DNA of 64,000 nucleotides from Oceanobacillus bengalensis (lineage in GTDB: Bacteria; Bacillota; Bacilli; Bacillales; Amphibacillaceae), in assembly GCF_003628445.1 (NCBI RefSeq), contig NZ_RBZO01000002.1, forward strand, positions 140,681 through 204,680, written 5' to 3'. This document shows, piece after piece, positions 47,355 through 56,527 of this stretch. The notes under the pieces were generated by a model. That model was not told the DNA's origin. It was given only the letters and a program-made list of their open reading frames with translations, and searched no databases. Positions within the stretch are counted from its first letter, which is position 1. The number at the start of each line of letters is the position of its first letter. The position numbers and the translations under genes were made by a program.

Positions 47355-47459
47355 ATGAAAGGGAGAAATGTTGTATTTATTTTATTATTAACCCTTATTA
47401 CTAGTTTTATCTTTGTTTGGTTGAGTTTTAGGATGTTTGTTAACTGGATACCTCAATAA
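47355..47459 (+). CDS. Small single-helix membrane peptide
   Basis: This 34-residue protein MKGRNVVFILLLTLITSFIF... has an AAAGGTGGATAAT site before ATG 47355 and resembles the 44793 protein in its first residues. Unknown role. Confidence 0.5.
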   Translation: MKGRNVVFILLLTLITSFIFVWLSFRMFVNWIPQ

Positions 47460-47546
47460 AGAGGTTATTCATCGAAGCAATATAAAATTAGAATTAATAT
47501 TTAATTAGGAACGAATATAAATCAATACGATGGGAAGAGATGCTTT

Positions 47547-48221
47547 GTGAAAAATAAAAATTCAACAATGAAAATAGTAGTGATTATAACTTCATTAGTC
47601 TTTTTATTAGGAGTTGCATTAGTTGTATTAACCAATGATAACTCAGAAAAAGAAACGTATACAGAACAACCAGATATTGAAGGACAACCAGTTTTAGGAG
47701 AAGATGATGAAGATGATGCCTTGGTAACCGTAGTGGAATTCGGAGACTTTAAATGCCCAGCCTGTAAAGCTTGGGGGGAAACGATTTTCCCACAATTGAC
47801 AAATGATTATATCGACACAGAAGAAGTGAGGTTTTCTTATATTAATACTCCGTTCCACGGTACAGAATCCACATTAGCCTCTTTGGCAGCTGAAACTGTT
47901 CTTGATCAAAACCCTGATGCTTATTGGGATTTTCATAACGCCCTGTTTGCTGAACAGCCGAGTTCAAATCACGATAACCAATGGGTAACCGTTGATAAGA
48001 TTCTTGAGGTAGCAAATGAAATACAAACCATTGATATAGAGGAATTGGAACTTGCATTAGAAGAACAGTCTAAAATTGAAGAAGTAAATAAAGATGTTGA
48101 ACTAGTAGAAGATTTTAATGTTCAAATGACGCCTAGCATAATGGTAAATGACATTATGGTTGAAGATCCATTTGATTATGAGGCAATTAAGAATCTTATT
48201 GAACAAGAATTGGAAGGATAA
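47547..48221 (+). CDS. bdbD: DsbA-family thiol-disulfide oxidoreductase (BdbD-like)
   Basis: This 224-residue protein has an N-terminal membrane anchor (about 10-30) and an external thioredoxin-like domain. The active site is CPAC (Cys70, Cys73) in EFGDFKCPACKAWGE; a cis-Pro segment is MTPSIMVND. It introduces disulfides into exported proteins and is reoxidised by BdbC, encoded 7 bp downstream. GTG 47547 is the start. Confidence 0.93.
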   Translation: MKNKNSTMKIVVIITSLVFLLGVALVVLTNDNSEKETYTEQPDIEGQPVLGEDDEDDALVTVVEFGDFKCPACKAWGETIFPQLTNDYIDTEEVRFSYINTPFHGTESTLASLAAETVLDQNPDAYWDFHNALFAEQPSSNHDNQWVTVDKILEVANEIQTIDIEELELALEEQSKIEEVNKDVELVEDFNVQMTPSIMVNDIMVEDPFDYEAIKNLIEQELEG

Positions 48222-48228
48222 TTAATTT

Positions 48229-48657
48229 ATGAGTGAAATTAACAGTAAACAGCTATTTCTTTATTTTTCGTGGATAGTTTCGGTAGTTGCAACCCTTGGA
48301 AGTCTGTATTTTAGTGAAATACGGGGATTTATCCCCTGTGAACTATGTTGGTATCAGCGGATTCTAATGTATCCATTGGCTCTAATGTTAGGAATTGCTT
48401 CCTTCAACAGTGATTCTACGGTCAAGAAGTATGTCCTTCCAATGGCGGTAATAGGTTGGTTTATTTCACTTTTTCACTATATGCAACAGAAAATACCCGG
48501 TTTTGCGGCAATAAAACCATGCACGAGTGGTGTCCCCTGTAACATGCAGTATATTAATTGGTTCGGATTCATAACCATTCCATTTTTGGCTTTAACAGCC
48601 TTTACTCTTATTATAATTTTCATGTTATTAATCAAGAAAACGAATATTAGTAAATAA
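48229..48657 (+). CDS. bdbC: BdbC disulfide oxidoreductase (DsbB-like)
   Basis: This 142-residue, four-helix quinone-linked partner of BdbD has the pair CELCWYQR and the loop KPCTSGVPCNMQYIN holding the second Cys pair. Its stop lies ahead of a 460-bp gap that ends at resA. A dead copy is at 59530-59951. Confidence 0.95.
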   Translation: MSEINSKQLFLYFSWIVSVVATLGSLYFSEIRGFIPCELCWYQRILMYPLALMLGIASFNSDSTVKKYVLPMAVIGWFISLFHYMQQKIPGFAAIKPCTSGVPCNMQYINWFGFITIPFLALTAFTLIIIFMLLIKKTNISK

Positions 48658-48837
48658 ATGTATCTATATGTTGGGGAATTTTAACAATTGGGTTCAATAT
48701 AATCTGTTCAACATAGAAGTATGACTTTTTATTTAAAAAATCCTTCTTTAAATTTAGTTTTCCTTAAATGTACAAACAAATGATACTTTTCTAATATTTT
48801 TTACCGAAAAATACCATAATAATTGTCACAATAGTTG

Positions 48838-48879
48838 AAAGCAAGCCATATAACGATAAGTTGGTTTGCTTTTTTTGTC
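48838..48879 (+). terminator. Terminator between bdbC and resA
   Basis: AAAGCAAGCCA (48838-48848) pairs with TGGTTTGCTTT, ending in TTTTTTT. Confidence 0.75.
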
Positions 48880-48973
48880 GAAAAAATAGAAAAGGAAACA
48901 GTGGTAAAAAACAGTGGTTTATTGACGGAAATTTTAATAGCAATTAATATCTGGACAATGATATTTGGATAAG

Positions 48974-48991
48974 TTGTGACCATTTTGTGAC
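48974..48991 (+). promoter_or_regulatory. Direct repeat TTGTGAC upstream of resA
   Basis: TTGTGAC at 48974-48980 and again at 48985-48991, 11 bp apart, on one face of the helix. The form resembles ResD-type sites (TTGTGA-rich). A comparable TTTTGTGAC..CGTGA segment is found upstream of qoxA (about 32404-32424). Regulator not proven. Confidence 0.4.
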
Positions 48992-49116
48992 ATATTAAAA
49001 ACTTCATAATTTCCGCACATACTCATGGTATGTTAAGGTTTAACGTCTGCAGAAAGGTTTGAATTACTAATCTGTATTATTAAAGTATTTAATAAATTTT
49101 TATAAGGGGTGTAATT

Positions 49117-49692
49117 ATGAGTCTAGATGAAATTAAAAATAGAAAAAGTAGAAAAAAAAGAAACCGCTTAATTTTTAGAACAATGACTCTAGCTGTATTA
49201 GTTGGTGCTATAGTCTTTGCTTTAGTCTCAAATTTACAAGCAGATAAAACTGTATATCAAGTAGGAGATGAAGCTCCTGATTTCGCATTAAATCAAATTA
49301 ATAAAAATAATGAATTAGAATCTGTCAAACTTAGTGATTTTAAAGGGCAGGGAGTAATGCTTAATTTTTGGGGAACTTGGTGTAAGCCGTGTGAAGAAGA
49401 AATGCCTTATATGCAAGCACTTTATCCTGAATATAAAGAGAAGGGTATTGAAATAATTGCAGTAAGTTTGGATAATACAGAATTAGTTGTAGATGGTTTT
49501 ATAGATAAGTACGATTTAACCTTTCCTATTCCACATGATAAAACAGGTGAAGTTAGGGATTTATATAAAATAGGACCTATCCCAAGTACAATTTTTATTA
49601 ATCCCGATGGGGACATTGAAAGAACAGTGATTGGCGCCCTTACATTAGAGAGTTTGGAAGGATATTTACAAGAAATCTTGCCAAAACAATAA
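49117..49692 (+). CDS. resA: ResA thiol-disulfide oxidoreductase
   Basis: This 191-residue membrane-anchored thioredoxin-like protein reduces apocytochrome c haem-binding cysteines. Anchor is near residues 20-42; GDEAPDFAL is the family start; the active site is WCKPCEEEMP with Cys89, Cys92 and the acidic Glu next to it. A cis-Pro is in GPIPSTIFINPDG. It opens the resA-ccdA-resB-resC block. Confidence 0.95.
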   Translation: MSLDEIKNRKSRKKRNRLIFRTMTLAVLVGAIVFALVSNLQADKTVYQVGDEAPDFALNQINKNNELESVKLSDFKGQGVMLNFWGTWCKPCEEEMPYMQALYPEYKEKGIEIIAVSLDNTELVVDGFIDKYDLTFPIPHDKTGEVRDLYKIGPIPSTIFINPDGDIERTVIGALTLESLEGYLQEILPKQ

Positions 49693-49722
49693 GTAGTGAA
49701 TTTTAAATAAGGAGGTTATGTT

Positions 49723-50427
49723 TTGGATGAAATAAACATTTTTCTAGCTTTTGGAGCTGGTTTTCTATCTTTTATTTCACCTTGTGTATTACCACTATAT
49801 CCAGCTTTTTTATCTTACATAACTGGAATGAGCGTAAATGAGATAAAAGAAGATAGTAAAAAGATGAACAAAAAAGCTCTTTTACATACCATCCTATTTT
49901 TACTTGGTTTCTCAAGTATTTTTATTATGCTTGGTTTTACCACATCCTTTGTATCCGAGTTTTTGTTAACTTATCAGAGTTTGATTAGGCAGATGGGTGC
50001 GATTTTGATTATTTTCTTTGGGCTAGTAATTGTAGGGGTTTTTAATTTTAAATTTTTAATGAAAGACAAAAAAATAAGTTTTAAAAATCGCCCAGGGGGA
50101 TATTTTGGATCATTTGTTATAGGAATGGCATTTTCTTTAGGTTGGACTCCCTGTACTGGACCGATTTTAGCTATTGTATTATCGTTAGCTGCAACAAACC
50201 CTGATATTGGTATGGTGATGATGATAAGTTATGTATTAGGTTTCTCTATTCCGTTTCTATTATTAGCATTCTTTATTGGCAAATTAAAGTGGATTAAGAA
50301 ACATAGTCTCAAACTAGTGAAAATTGGTGGATATATTATGATTTTCATGGGGATTGCTCTATTTTTTGATTGGATGACTAAATTAACCTCGTTCTTGGCT
50401 GGATGGTTTGGTTTTTATGGTTTCTAA
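49723..50427 (+). CDS. ccdA: CcdA cytochrome c-type biogenesis protein
   Basis: This 234-residue, six-helix protein passes electrons from cytoplasmic thioredoxin to ResA. SFISPCVLPLYPAFLSYITG holds the first conserved Cys, and SLGWTPCTGPILAIVL the second. The start is TTG 49723 behind AAGGAGG. It lies 30 bp after resA. Confidence 0.95.
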   Translation: MDEINIFLAFGAGFLSFISPCVLPLYPAFLSYITGMSVNEIKEDSKKMNKKALLHTILFLLGFSSIFIMLGFTTSFVSEFLLTYQSLIRQMGAILIIFFGLVIVGVFNFKFLMKDKKISFKNRPGGYFGSFVIGMAFSLGWTPCTGPILAIVLSLAATNPDIGMVMMISYVLGFSIPFLLLAFFIGKLKWIKKHSLKLVKIGGYIMIFMGIALFFDWMTKLTSFLAGWFGFYGF

Positions 50428-50614
50428 AATTCACTTGAACTTTTATAAAGGAGAGGTGGAGTACCGATAGAGTAATTTTTATGTAAGGAAAAAACTGTTG
50501 TTGATAGATTTATATATTACTTTTCTAATTGGTAATAAACTTAAATTAAAAGAATTTACGAGATTAGTATTATGAGGGTTTGAGGAAAGGTTTTATTACT
50601 ACTGTGAGGGATTA

Positions 50615-52279
50615 ATGATGAGTAAAGTAAAATGTGAATGTGGTCATGTGAACCCGTTTGGTACAGTTCTATGTGAGTCCTGTGGAAAACCTGTTGCAGG
50701 AAATCAACATATAGACGGTAACGAGGGGAAAAAATTATTAAATATGCGGTATGAAGGGACGGCTCGTCGTTCACAAACGTATACCAAGTCATTTGTTGAT
50801 CGAATATGGAGTTTTTTCTCTTCTGTAAAGGTCGGGGTTTGGTTAATCATATTAGCTTTAATAGCTTCTATGCTTGGAACCATATTCCCACAGCAAATGT
50901 ACATACCTCCAGATGCACCAAATCGTAATCCTGCAGTTTTTTATGAGGAACAATATGGAATTTTAGGCCTCATTTTTTACCAGTTGGGATTCCACAATCT
51001 TTATTCTTCGTGGTGGTATATGATTTTGATTGCATTAATCGGAGTATCACTTGTTATTTGCAGTTTAGACCGATTCGTCCCTTTGTTCAAAGCATTGCGA
51101 AATCAAAAACCGAAAAAACATAAATCATTTTTGAGCAGACAACGTTTATATAGTGAAACTGAAAAGGTAACAGATAGTGAGGTAGAAAGTGTTAAGAATA
51201 AATTAAGACAACGATGTTATAAAATTGCGGAAGAAAATGGACATATACTAGCGGAAAAAGGAAGATTTTCCAGATGGGGTCCATACGTCAATCATATAGG
51301 GTTAATTATTATTCTATTAGCTGCTATCCTTCGATTTACCCCTATTTTTTATATGGATGAATATGTCTGGGTACGAGAAGGTGAAACAACAGTTTTACCT
51401 GGTACGGACGGAGAGTATTATATTAAAAATAAGGACTTCATACTCGAAACATATGATGAAAATGATGAAAGTGATGAAAGGTTTAAAGAAGCTTTAGAAC
51501 AAGTAGGGACGGTAGTGAGTAACTATCAATCCGATGTTATTATTTATAAGGCAGCGAGACCTATTCCTGGTGCTGAACCAAAATTAGAGCCGATTGCTGA
51601 AGAATCTATTCAAATGAATCAGCCGTTGGAATTTGAAGGCTATAAATTATTTCAGTCTGGGTATCAACTAAATGAATTTTCAAGTATGACATTTAAAATT
51701 TATAAAACAAATGATTCAAAAGAGGAAGAATTAGGTGCTTTCACGGTGGATTTAATGGAACCAGAGTCCGAATTTATTCTAGATAATGGGTTTAGAATAG
51801 TTTTAGATAAATATTACCCTGATTACTATCTAGATGATAATGGTGTACCAGCATCAGAAACGAATTTCCCAAGAAACCCTGCCTTTGTATTATTGGTATA
51901 TCCACCCGAAAGTGATACAGCTGAAGTTAGTTTTCTGGGAATAGGAAAAAATATTGACCCAACAGAAGAAAATGAATATAAATTGGGGATTATTGATTTT
52001 GAAATGCATGATGTAAGTGGCTTGGCTTTTAGATATGATCGGTCTCTTCCGTTCTTTGGTCTTGGTGCTGCTATATTCATGGTAGGTGTTATTCAAGGGA
52101 TGTACTGGCAGCATCGAAGAATTTGGATAAATCGCACAAAAGATGGGGGATTACTGATGGCAGCACATACTAATAAAAACTGGTTTGGCATAAAAAAAGA
52201 CATAGAAACGGTTTTAGAAAATACAGATATCAAGATGGTAGTTGATCAGCAGGAATTAGATGAAAAGGAAAAACATTAA
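50615..52279 (+). CDS. resB: ResB cytochrome c biogenesis protein
   Basis: This 554-residue component of the system II haem-lyase begins with a zinc ribbon-like segment (CECGHVNPFGTVLCESCGK), common in Bacillus ResB. Helices are at about 70-90, 125-150 and 220-240, then a large external domain, and a last helix with ending LPFFGLGAAIFMVGVIQGMYWQHR. ATG 50615 or 50618 may be used; GAGGG is upstream. The 190-bp gap after ccdA has no gene. Confidence 0.93.
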   Translation: MMSKVKCECGHVNPFGTVLCESCGKPVAGNQHIDGNEGKKLLNMRYEGTARRSQTYTKSFVDRIWSFFSSVKVGVWLIILALIASMLGTIFPQQMYIPPDAPNRNPAVFYEEQYGILGLIFYQLGFHNLYSSWWYMILIALIGVSLVICSLDRFVPLFKALRNQKPKKHKSFLSRQRLYSETEKVTDSEVESVKNKLRQRCYKIAEENGHILAEKGRFSRWGPYVNHIGLIIILLAAILRFTPIFYMDEYVWVREGETTVLPGTDGEYYIKNKDFILETYDENDESDERFKEALEQVGTVVSNYQSDVIIYKAARPIPGAEPKLEPIAEESIQMNQPLEFEGYKLFQSGYQLNEFSSMTFKIYKTNDSKEEELGAFTVDLMEPESEFILDNGFRIVLDKYYPDYYLDDNGVPASETNFPRNPAFVLLVYPPESDTAEVSFLGIGKNIDPTEENEYKLGIIDFEMHDVSGLAFRYDRSLPFFGLGAAIFMVGVIQGMYWQHRRIWINRTKDGGLLMAAHTNKNWFGIKKDIETVLENTDIKMVVDQQELDEKEKH

Positions 52280-52316
52280 GGGATGCATTCTTTTAAAATA
52301 AGGAGGGTAAATCTTT

Positions 52317-53504
52317 ATGGATCTACAAAATATAAGTAGTATGGCTCTATATATAGCGTTTATACTCTATTTAATTGCAACCTTCTTCTTCGGGGCAACA
52401 ATCAGGGATAAAAGAAAAAAACATAAAAAAGGAATTGCAGGTAAGATTGGTATTACTATAACGGTAATCGGTTTTTTAGCACAGCTAGTTTATTTCATAA
52501 CAAGATGGATTGCTAGCGGACATGCCCCGGTTAGTAATATGTTTGAGTTTTTAACATTCTTAGGAATGTCACTCGTACTTGGTTTTATCATTATTTATGC
52601 GTACTACAAGCTAAGTTTTCTAGGCCTTTTTGCATTACCTATTGCAATGATTATCATAGCTTATGGAAGTATGTTTTCAAAGGAATTAGCCCCTTTAGTG
52701 CCTTCACTTCAAAGCCACTGGTTGTATATTCATGTTACCACTGTTGGTTTGGGTCAGGGAATTCTAGGTATTAGCTTTGTTGTAGGATTAATGTATCTTA
52801 TCAAGGAAGTGGACCAATCGGTAAAAAGCAAGAGCCGAGTATGGCTTGAATCTATACTTTATCTTTTATTTGTATTTATTGGGTTTGTTGTAATTACAAC
52901 TACCTTTAATATATCAAACTATAATGTTACATTTGAGCATTCAACGGATAGCCAGATTTATACGACGGAGTATCACCTACCTGCCATTGCCGCCCCAAAT
53001 GAGGGGATGCTCCTTACAGAAGGTGTGATGGAACCATGGTTTGAAACACCCGCATGGTTTCAAGGAAGTGATTCAGGGCGAAAATTTAACACTGTGATAT
53101 GGTCAGTGATTACAGGGTCCATTATATATCTTATTACTAGACTTATAATAAGAAAGCGTGTTGGAGCAGCTATACAGCCACTACTTAAAAATATAAAGTC
53201 TGACTTACTTGATGAAATAGAATATCGCTCAGTAGCAATTGGATTTCCAGTGTTTACTCTAGGTGGTTTAATTTTCGCTTCTATTTGGGCCGAAGCTGCT
53301 TGGGGGAGATTTTGGGGTTGGGACCCGAAGGAAGTGTGGGCATTAGTAACTTGGTTCTTCTATGCAGCCTACCTTCATTTACGTCTATCACGAGGATGGC
53401 ATGGTAAGAAGTCTGCTTGGTTAGCGGTAATCGGATTCGGAATTATTATGTTTAATTTAATTGTAGTAAACCTAGTTATAGCTGGATTGCATTCCTATGC
53501 ATAA
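52317..53504 (+). CDS. resC: ResC (CcsA) haem-handling protein
   Basis: This 395-residue, about eight-helix partner of ResB has the tryptophan-rich [28 protein letters not shown] motif typical of CcsA/CcmF haem handlers, with conserved His residues around it. AAGGAGGG precedes ATG 52317. It ends a set of four cytochrome c maturation genes. Confidence 0.95.
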   Translation: MDLQNISSMALYIAFILYLIATFFFGATIRDKRKKHKKGIAGKIGITITVIGFLAQLVYFITRWIASGHAPVSNMFEFLTFLGMSLVLGFIIIYAYYKLSFLGLFALPIAMIIIAYGSMFSKELAPLVPSLQSHWLYIHVTTVGLGQGILGISFVVGLMYLIKEVDQSVKSKSRVWLESILYLLFVFIGFVVITTTFNISNYNVTFEHSTDSQIYTTEYHLPAIAAPNEGMLLTEGVMEPWFETPAWFQGSDSGRKFNTVIWSVITGSIIYLITRLIIRKRVGAAIQPLLKNIKSDLLDEIEYRSVAIGFPVFTLGGLIFASIWAEAAWGRFWGWDPKEVWALVTWFFYAAYLHLRLSRGWHGKKSAWLAVIGFGIIMFNLIVVNLVIAGLHSYA

Positions 53505-53914
53505 AGAGGTTATACCTGTTGCTTTGGAACTATATATTGTGTTATGGCTAAATACAGAAGTATTATAACTTTAAGTTCTGATGTTTTATATAAAATTTCC
53601 TTATTAACGGACAAACTATGAAAATTATAAAGGCTAAGACATTCTAAGGCCCTATAAATATACAAAAATGTAGGTTTACCTTTTGTATAAGTATATTTGT
53701 ATTCCTAGTAAGTACAATTAATTTAACTAAAAAGAAGAATTATAGTTAATCTATATTATAATCATTTATTTTTATATAATTGAAAATTGATAATTGTTTT
53801 ATATATAACATTTATTAGTGAATTAACTACTAAATTTTTAAGGAAAAACGAAATGGATTTTACTGATTAACTAGAAAAAATGAGGTTATAAATGCATAGA
53901 AAGGTGGACATATA
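53505..53914. other. Gene-free stretch between resC and sco
   Basis: 410 bp, strongly AT-rich. No gene, clear terminator or repeat is seen; a promoter for sco presumably lies within 53800-53900. Confidence 0.5.
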
Positions 53915-54487
53915 TTGAAGCGTTTACGAATTCTAATGGTTGTTCTTACCATTTTTCTAGTTGCTTGTGGTCAAGAACTTGAAACAAATATGTCAAAACA
54001 GGTGATGGGTTTCGAGTTTACAACGCAAGATCAAGAAACACTGTCCTTAGAAGAATTGAAAGGGGAATGGTGGATTGCAGATTTTATTTTTACAAACTGT
54101 ACAACAGTCTGCTTGCCAATGACATCTAATATGTCTAAACTTCAAGACAAAATGAAAGAAGAAAATTTGGATGCCCAACTTATATCATTTAGCGTTGATC
54201 CTGAGTACGACACACCGGAAGTCTTAAAGGAATATGCAGAAAGCTATCAGGCTGATTTAGAAAATTGGGCTTTTTTAACAGGCTATGATTTTCAAACTAT
54301 TAAGGAATTATCGGTAAACTCGTTTATGTCCGCTTTGGAAAAACCACCAGAAGGTTCTAATCAAGTAATGCATGGTACTAGATTCTATTTAGTAAATCCA
54401 GAAGGGGAGGTCGTTAAAAATTACAAAGGTGTCGAAATTGAGTCGATAGAACAAATTATTAATGATCTTAAAATAGTACTTAAATAA
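53915..54487 (+). CDS. SCO1/SenC-type copper chaperone lipoprotein
   Basis: This 190-residue lipoprotein (LVACGQ, Cys18) has a thioredoxin-like Sco domain. Cys62-TTV-Cys66 and His153 (MHGTRF) are the copper ligands needed to build the CuA centre of cytochrome c oxidase. The start TTG 53915 follows GAAAGGTGG. It may serve a CuA oxidase elsewhere in the genome, because QoxA lacks CuA. Confidence 0.92.
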   Translation: MKRLRILMVVLTIFLVACGQELETNMSKQVMGFEFTTQDQETLSLEELKGEWWIADFIFTNCTTVCLPMTSNMSKLQDKMKEENLDAQLISFSVDPEYDTPEVLKEYAESYQADLENWAFLTGYDFQTIKELSVNSFMSALEKPPEGSNQVMHGTRFYLVNPEGEVVKNYKGVEIESIEQIINDLKIVLK

Positions 54488-54523
54488 TCAAAATCAATGA
54501 TTCAAAATCGGAGGATTATAGAA

Positions 54524-54949
54524 ATGAGAATAAAAATAGGTATATCAATGTTCGTTTTATTAATAGGGCTATTAGCTGCATGTGGAAATGGAACCGAAAA
54601 TGGGAACGAACAGGAAACAGATGAACTAAAAATGCTTGAAGTTGAATTCCAAGTTCCAGATAAGGCTAATATTAGTGAAACAATAGAATTGAAGGCTATA
54701 GTTACATATGGTGACGAAAGAGTAACAGACGCAGATGAAGTCGAATTTGAATATTGGGAAAAAGGAAACGAAGAAGATAGTACAAAGATCAAATCCAATA
54801 ATAATGGGGATGGCACGTATTCTGCTGACGTAACTTTTGATACAGAGGGGATCTATGAAATGTATGCTCACACGACAGCAAGGGATTTACATACAATGCC
54901 TAAAAAGTCTATAACAATTGGTGAGGGTACAAGTGATGATCAAGAATAA
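54524..54949 (+). CDS. FixH/YtkA-like lipoprotein
   Basis: This 141-residue lipoprotein (LLAACGNG, Cys20) has a beta-rich YtkA-like domain (EVEFQVPDKANISETIELKAIVTYGDE ... GTYSADVTFDTEGIYEMYAHTTARDLHTMPKKSITI). Such proteins lie with sco and oxidase genes. ATG 54524 follows GGAGGATTATAGAA; the extra 9 codons upstream are not supported. Co-transcribed with sco. Confidence 0.82.
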   Translation: MRIKIGISMFVLLIGLLAACGNGTENGNEQETDELKMLEVEFQVPDKANISETIELKAIVTYGDERVTDADEVEFEYWEKGNEEDSTKIKSNNNGDGTYSADVTFDTEGIYEMYAHTTARDLHTMPKKSITIGEGTSDDQE

Positions 54950-55000
54950 GTACTCCATGAGAGCGTGAAATCATGTGGATAATTAATAGATAGTAACAAA

Positions 55001-55045
55001 AATAACCTATCTCTCTAGTCATAAATGGAAGAGATGGGTTATTTT
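55001..55045. terminator. Bidirectional terminator
   Basis: AATAACCTATCTC / GAGATGGGTTATT arms with a T run on the + strand, between the lipoprotein and the minus-strand zip gene. Confidence 0.65.
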
Positions 55046-55164
55046 ATTACATTATGACTGTAGTGGCCACTTTTGTTACACAATATTATCTTCTATTGTT
55101 TGCGGGTTCAGGTTAAGGAAAAGTGTTAAGGTTAGGTACATTTCCTATTGGATACATTCTTCCA

Positions 55165-55890
55165 CTATAATGAAAGGTTTATGTACAAATAAATAATTCC
55201 AAATCCAAACAAACCAACGATTGAAGAATACAGCAAAGTAGAATTCTTAACCGCTTCACCGAAGATTTCTTTTACTGCAACCATAAAAATGATAGCAATG
55301 GATAGATTTATCATAAAGGCAAGTAAGGGGGACATTCCAAAATTAAATAATTGCCCTAGTAATGTCCCTAAAGCAAGTGGTAATGTAATAATGGCTGTGA
55401 TAAACACACAAGTAAGTATTCCAAATCCGGCTAGAAACAATGGGGTAAAAACAATTATTCCTTCTGGTATGTTATGCAGGACTAGTGTTGTTAGCATTAA
55501 AGCACCTAATTCTGTACCCATTGTTGGCCCAAGTGCAATACCAACCGGAAAATTATGAAATGCAATGCTAAAGGCTAAAAGCACTCCGGAACGAACAAAA
55601 ATGTCTTTTTGATGACTATTAGTGATGATCGTAATTTTATTCATTAATTGGTGAATGTATTGAAATAGTAACAAGCCTAATGTAACCCCAACGGCAAGAA
55701 TTATCCAACCACCTAATTCAATACTCTCAGGAATCATTTCAAGAAACAATAACCCTACTATTAGTCCAGCACACAATGAATAAATAAAGCTAAATCCCCT
55801 ATGGAAGCCTTTCATTAACCATGCAAGTCCACCACCAACACTAATACCAAGAGCTGAGGCGAACGCACTAATTATCCAAGTTGTATCCAT
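55165..55890 (-). CDS. ZIP family metal transporter, intact copy 2
   Basis: This 241-residue, eight-helix transporter has HNFPVGIALGPT and HNIPEGIIVFTP as metal-binding motifs. It belongs to a divergent pair with the ArsR/CzrA-type repressor at 56090. Its near-identical broken copy is at 27365-28095. AAGGAGCGATTAT precedes ATG 55890. ZIP carriers normally import Zn/Fe/Mn, while the neighbouring czcD exports Zn, so the module may serve zinc homeostasis in both directions. Confidence 0.88.
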   Translation of the reverse strand: MDTTWIISAFASALGISVGGGLAWLMKGFHRGFSFIYSLCAGLIVGLLFLEMIPESIELGGWIILAVGVTLGLLLFQYIHQLMNKITIITNSHQKDIFVRSGVLLAFSIAFHNFPVGIALGPTMGTELGALMLTTLVLHNIPEGIIVFTPLFLAGFGILTCVFITAIITLPLALGTLLGQLFNFGMSPLLAFMINLSIAIIFMVAVKEIFGEAVKNSTLLYSSIVGLFGFGIIYLYINLSL

Positions 55891-55964
55891 ATAATCGCTC
55901 CTTAAAAAAGGTTGTCTCTTATTTTATATTGTTACCGATTAATGATTATACTGTTTATTACGGA

Positions 55965-56020
55965 TTGACAATTATTTATTATATATATAAAATATGAACA
56001 TATACTAATATATACATATA
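55965..56020. promoter_or_regulatory. Divergent promoter/operator, zip-czrA copy 2
   Basis: TTGACA (55965-55970) and an AT-rich -10 region are followed by ATATGAACATATACTAATAT and further ATAT half-sites to 56020. The same arrangement stands at 28166-28222. Confidence 0.55.
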
Positions 56021-56089
56021 GTAGTTCAATTATTATAAAGTTTATTTATTAATTGTTATACATACTAATTAAAAAGGGGGAGAACTTTT

Positions 56090-56416
56090 ATGGAAGACAA
56101 GAAGGAACAGGTGGAGATAGACAAAAAGGACTTGGATGAAGAAACATTATTTGTAGTATCACAAACTTTTAAAGCATTGGGTGATCCAACAAGAATACGG
56201 ATTCTTAACTTATTGTTTCACAAAGAATTTTCTGTAAATAGAATTGCAGAAACCTTACATCTTAGGCAATCCACTGTTTCACATCAATTACGTTTTTTGA
56301 AAAATTTACGCTTAGTAAAATATCGTAGGGAAGGGACAACCTTATACTACTCGCATGATGATGAACACGTAATGAATATGCTTAAACAAACCATAGAACA
56401 CGCCTGTCATAATTAG
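56090..56416 (+). CDS. czrA: ArsR/SmtB-family (CzrA-like) metal repressor
   Basis: This 108-residue winged-helix protein with [21 protein letters not shown], the recognition helix [21 protein letters not shown], and a C-terminal [18 protein letters not shown] (D..H..H..H) zinc site is typical of CzrA/SmtB. No N-terminal CxC pair is present, which fits Zn/Co rather than As or Pb sensing. It probably represses the zip gene and czcD. GGGGGAG precedes ATG 56090. Confidence 0.9.
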   Translation: MEDKKEQVEIDKKDLDEETLFVVSQTFKALGDPTRIRILNLLFHKEFSVNRIAETLHLRQSTVSHQLRFLKNLRLVKYRREGTTLYYSHDDEHVMNMLKQTIEHACHN

Positions 56417-56527
56417 TATTTCATAACCTATAATAAGGATTATGAAATACTAATATGCGCAATTAAGCTTGTTATATGAGCATATATAAATATATGCTCT
56501 CTCTATCAAAAGTAGGAGGTTATACAA

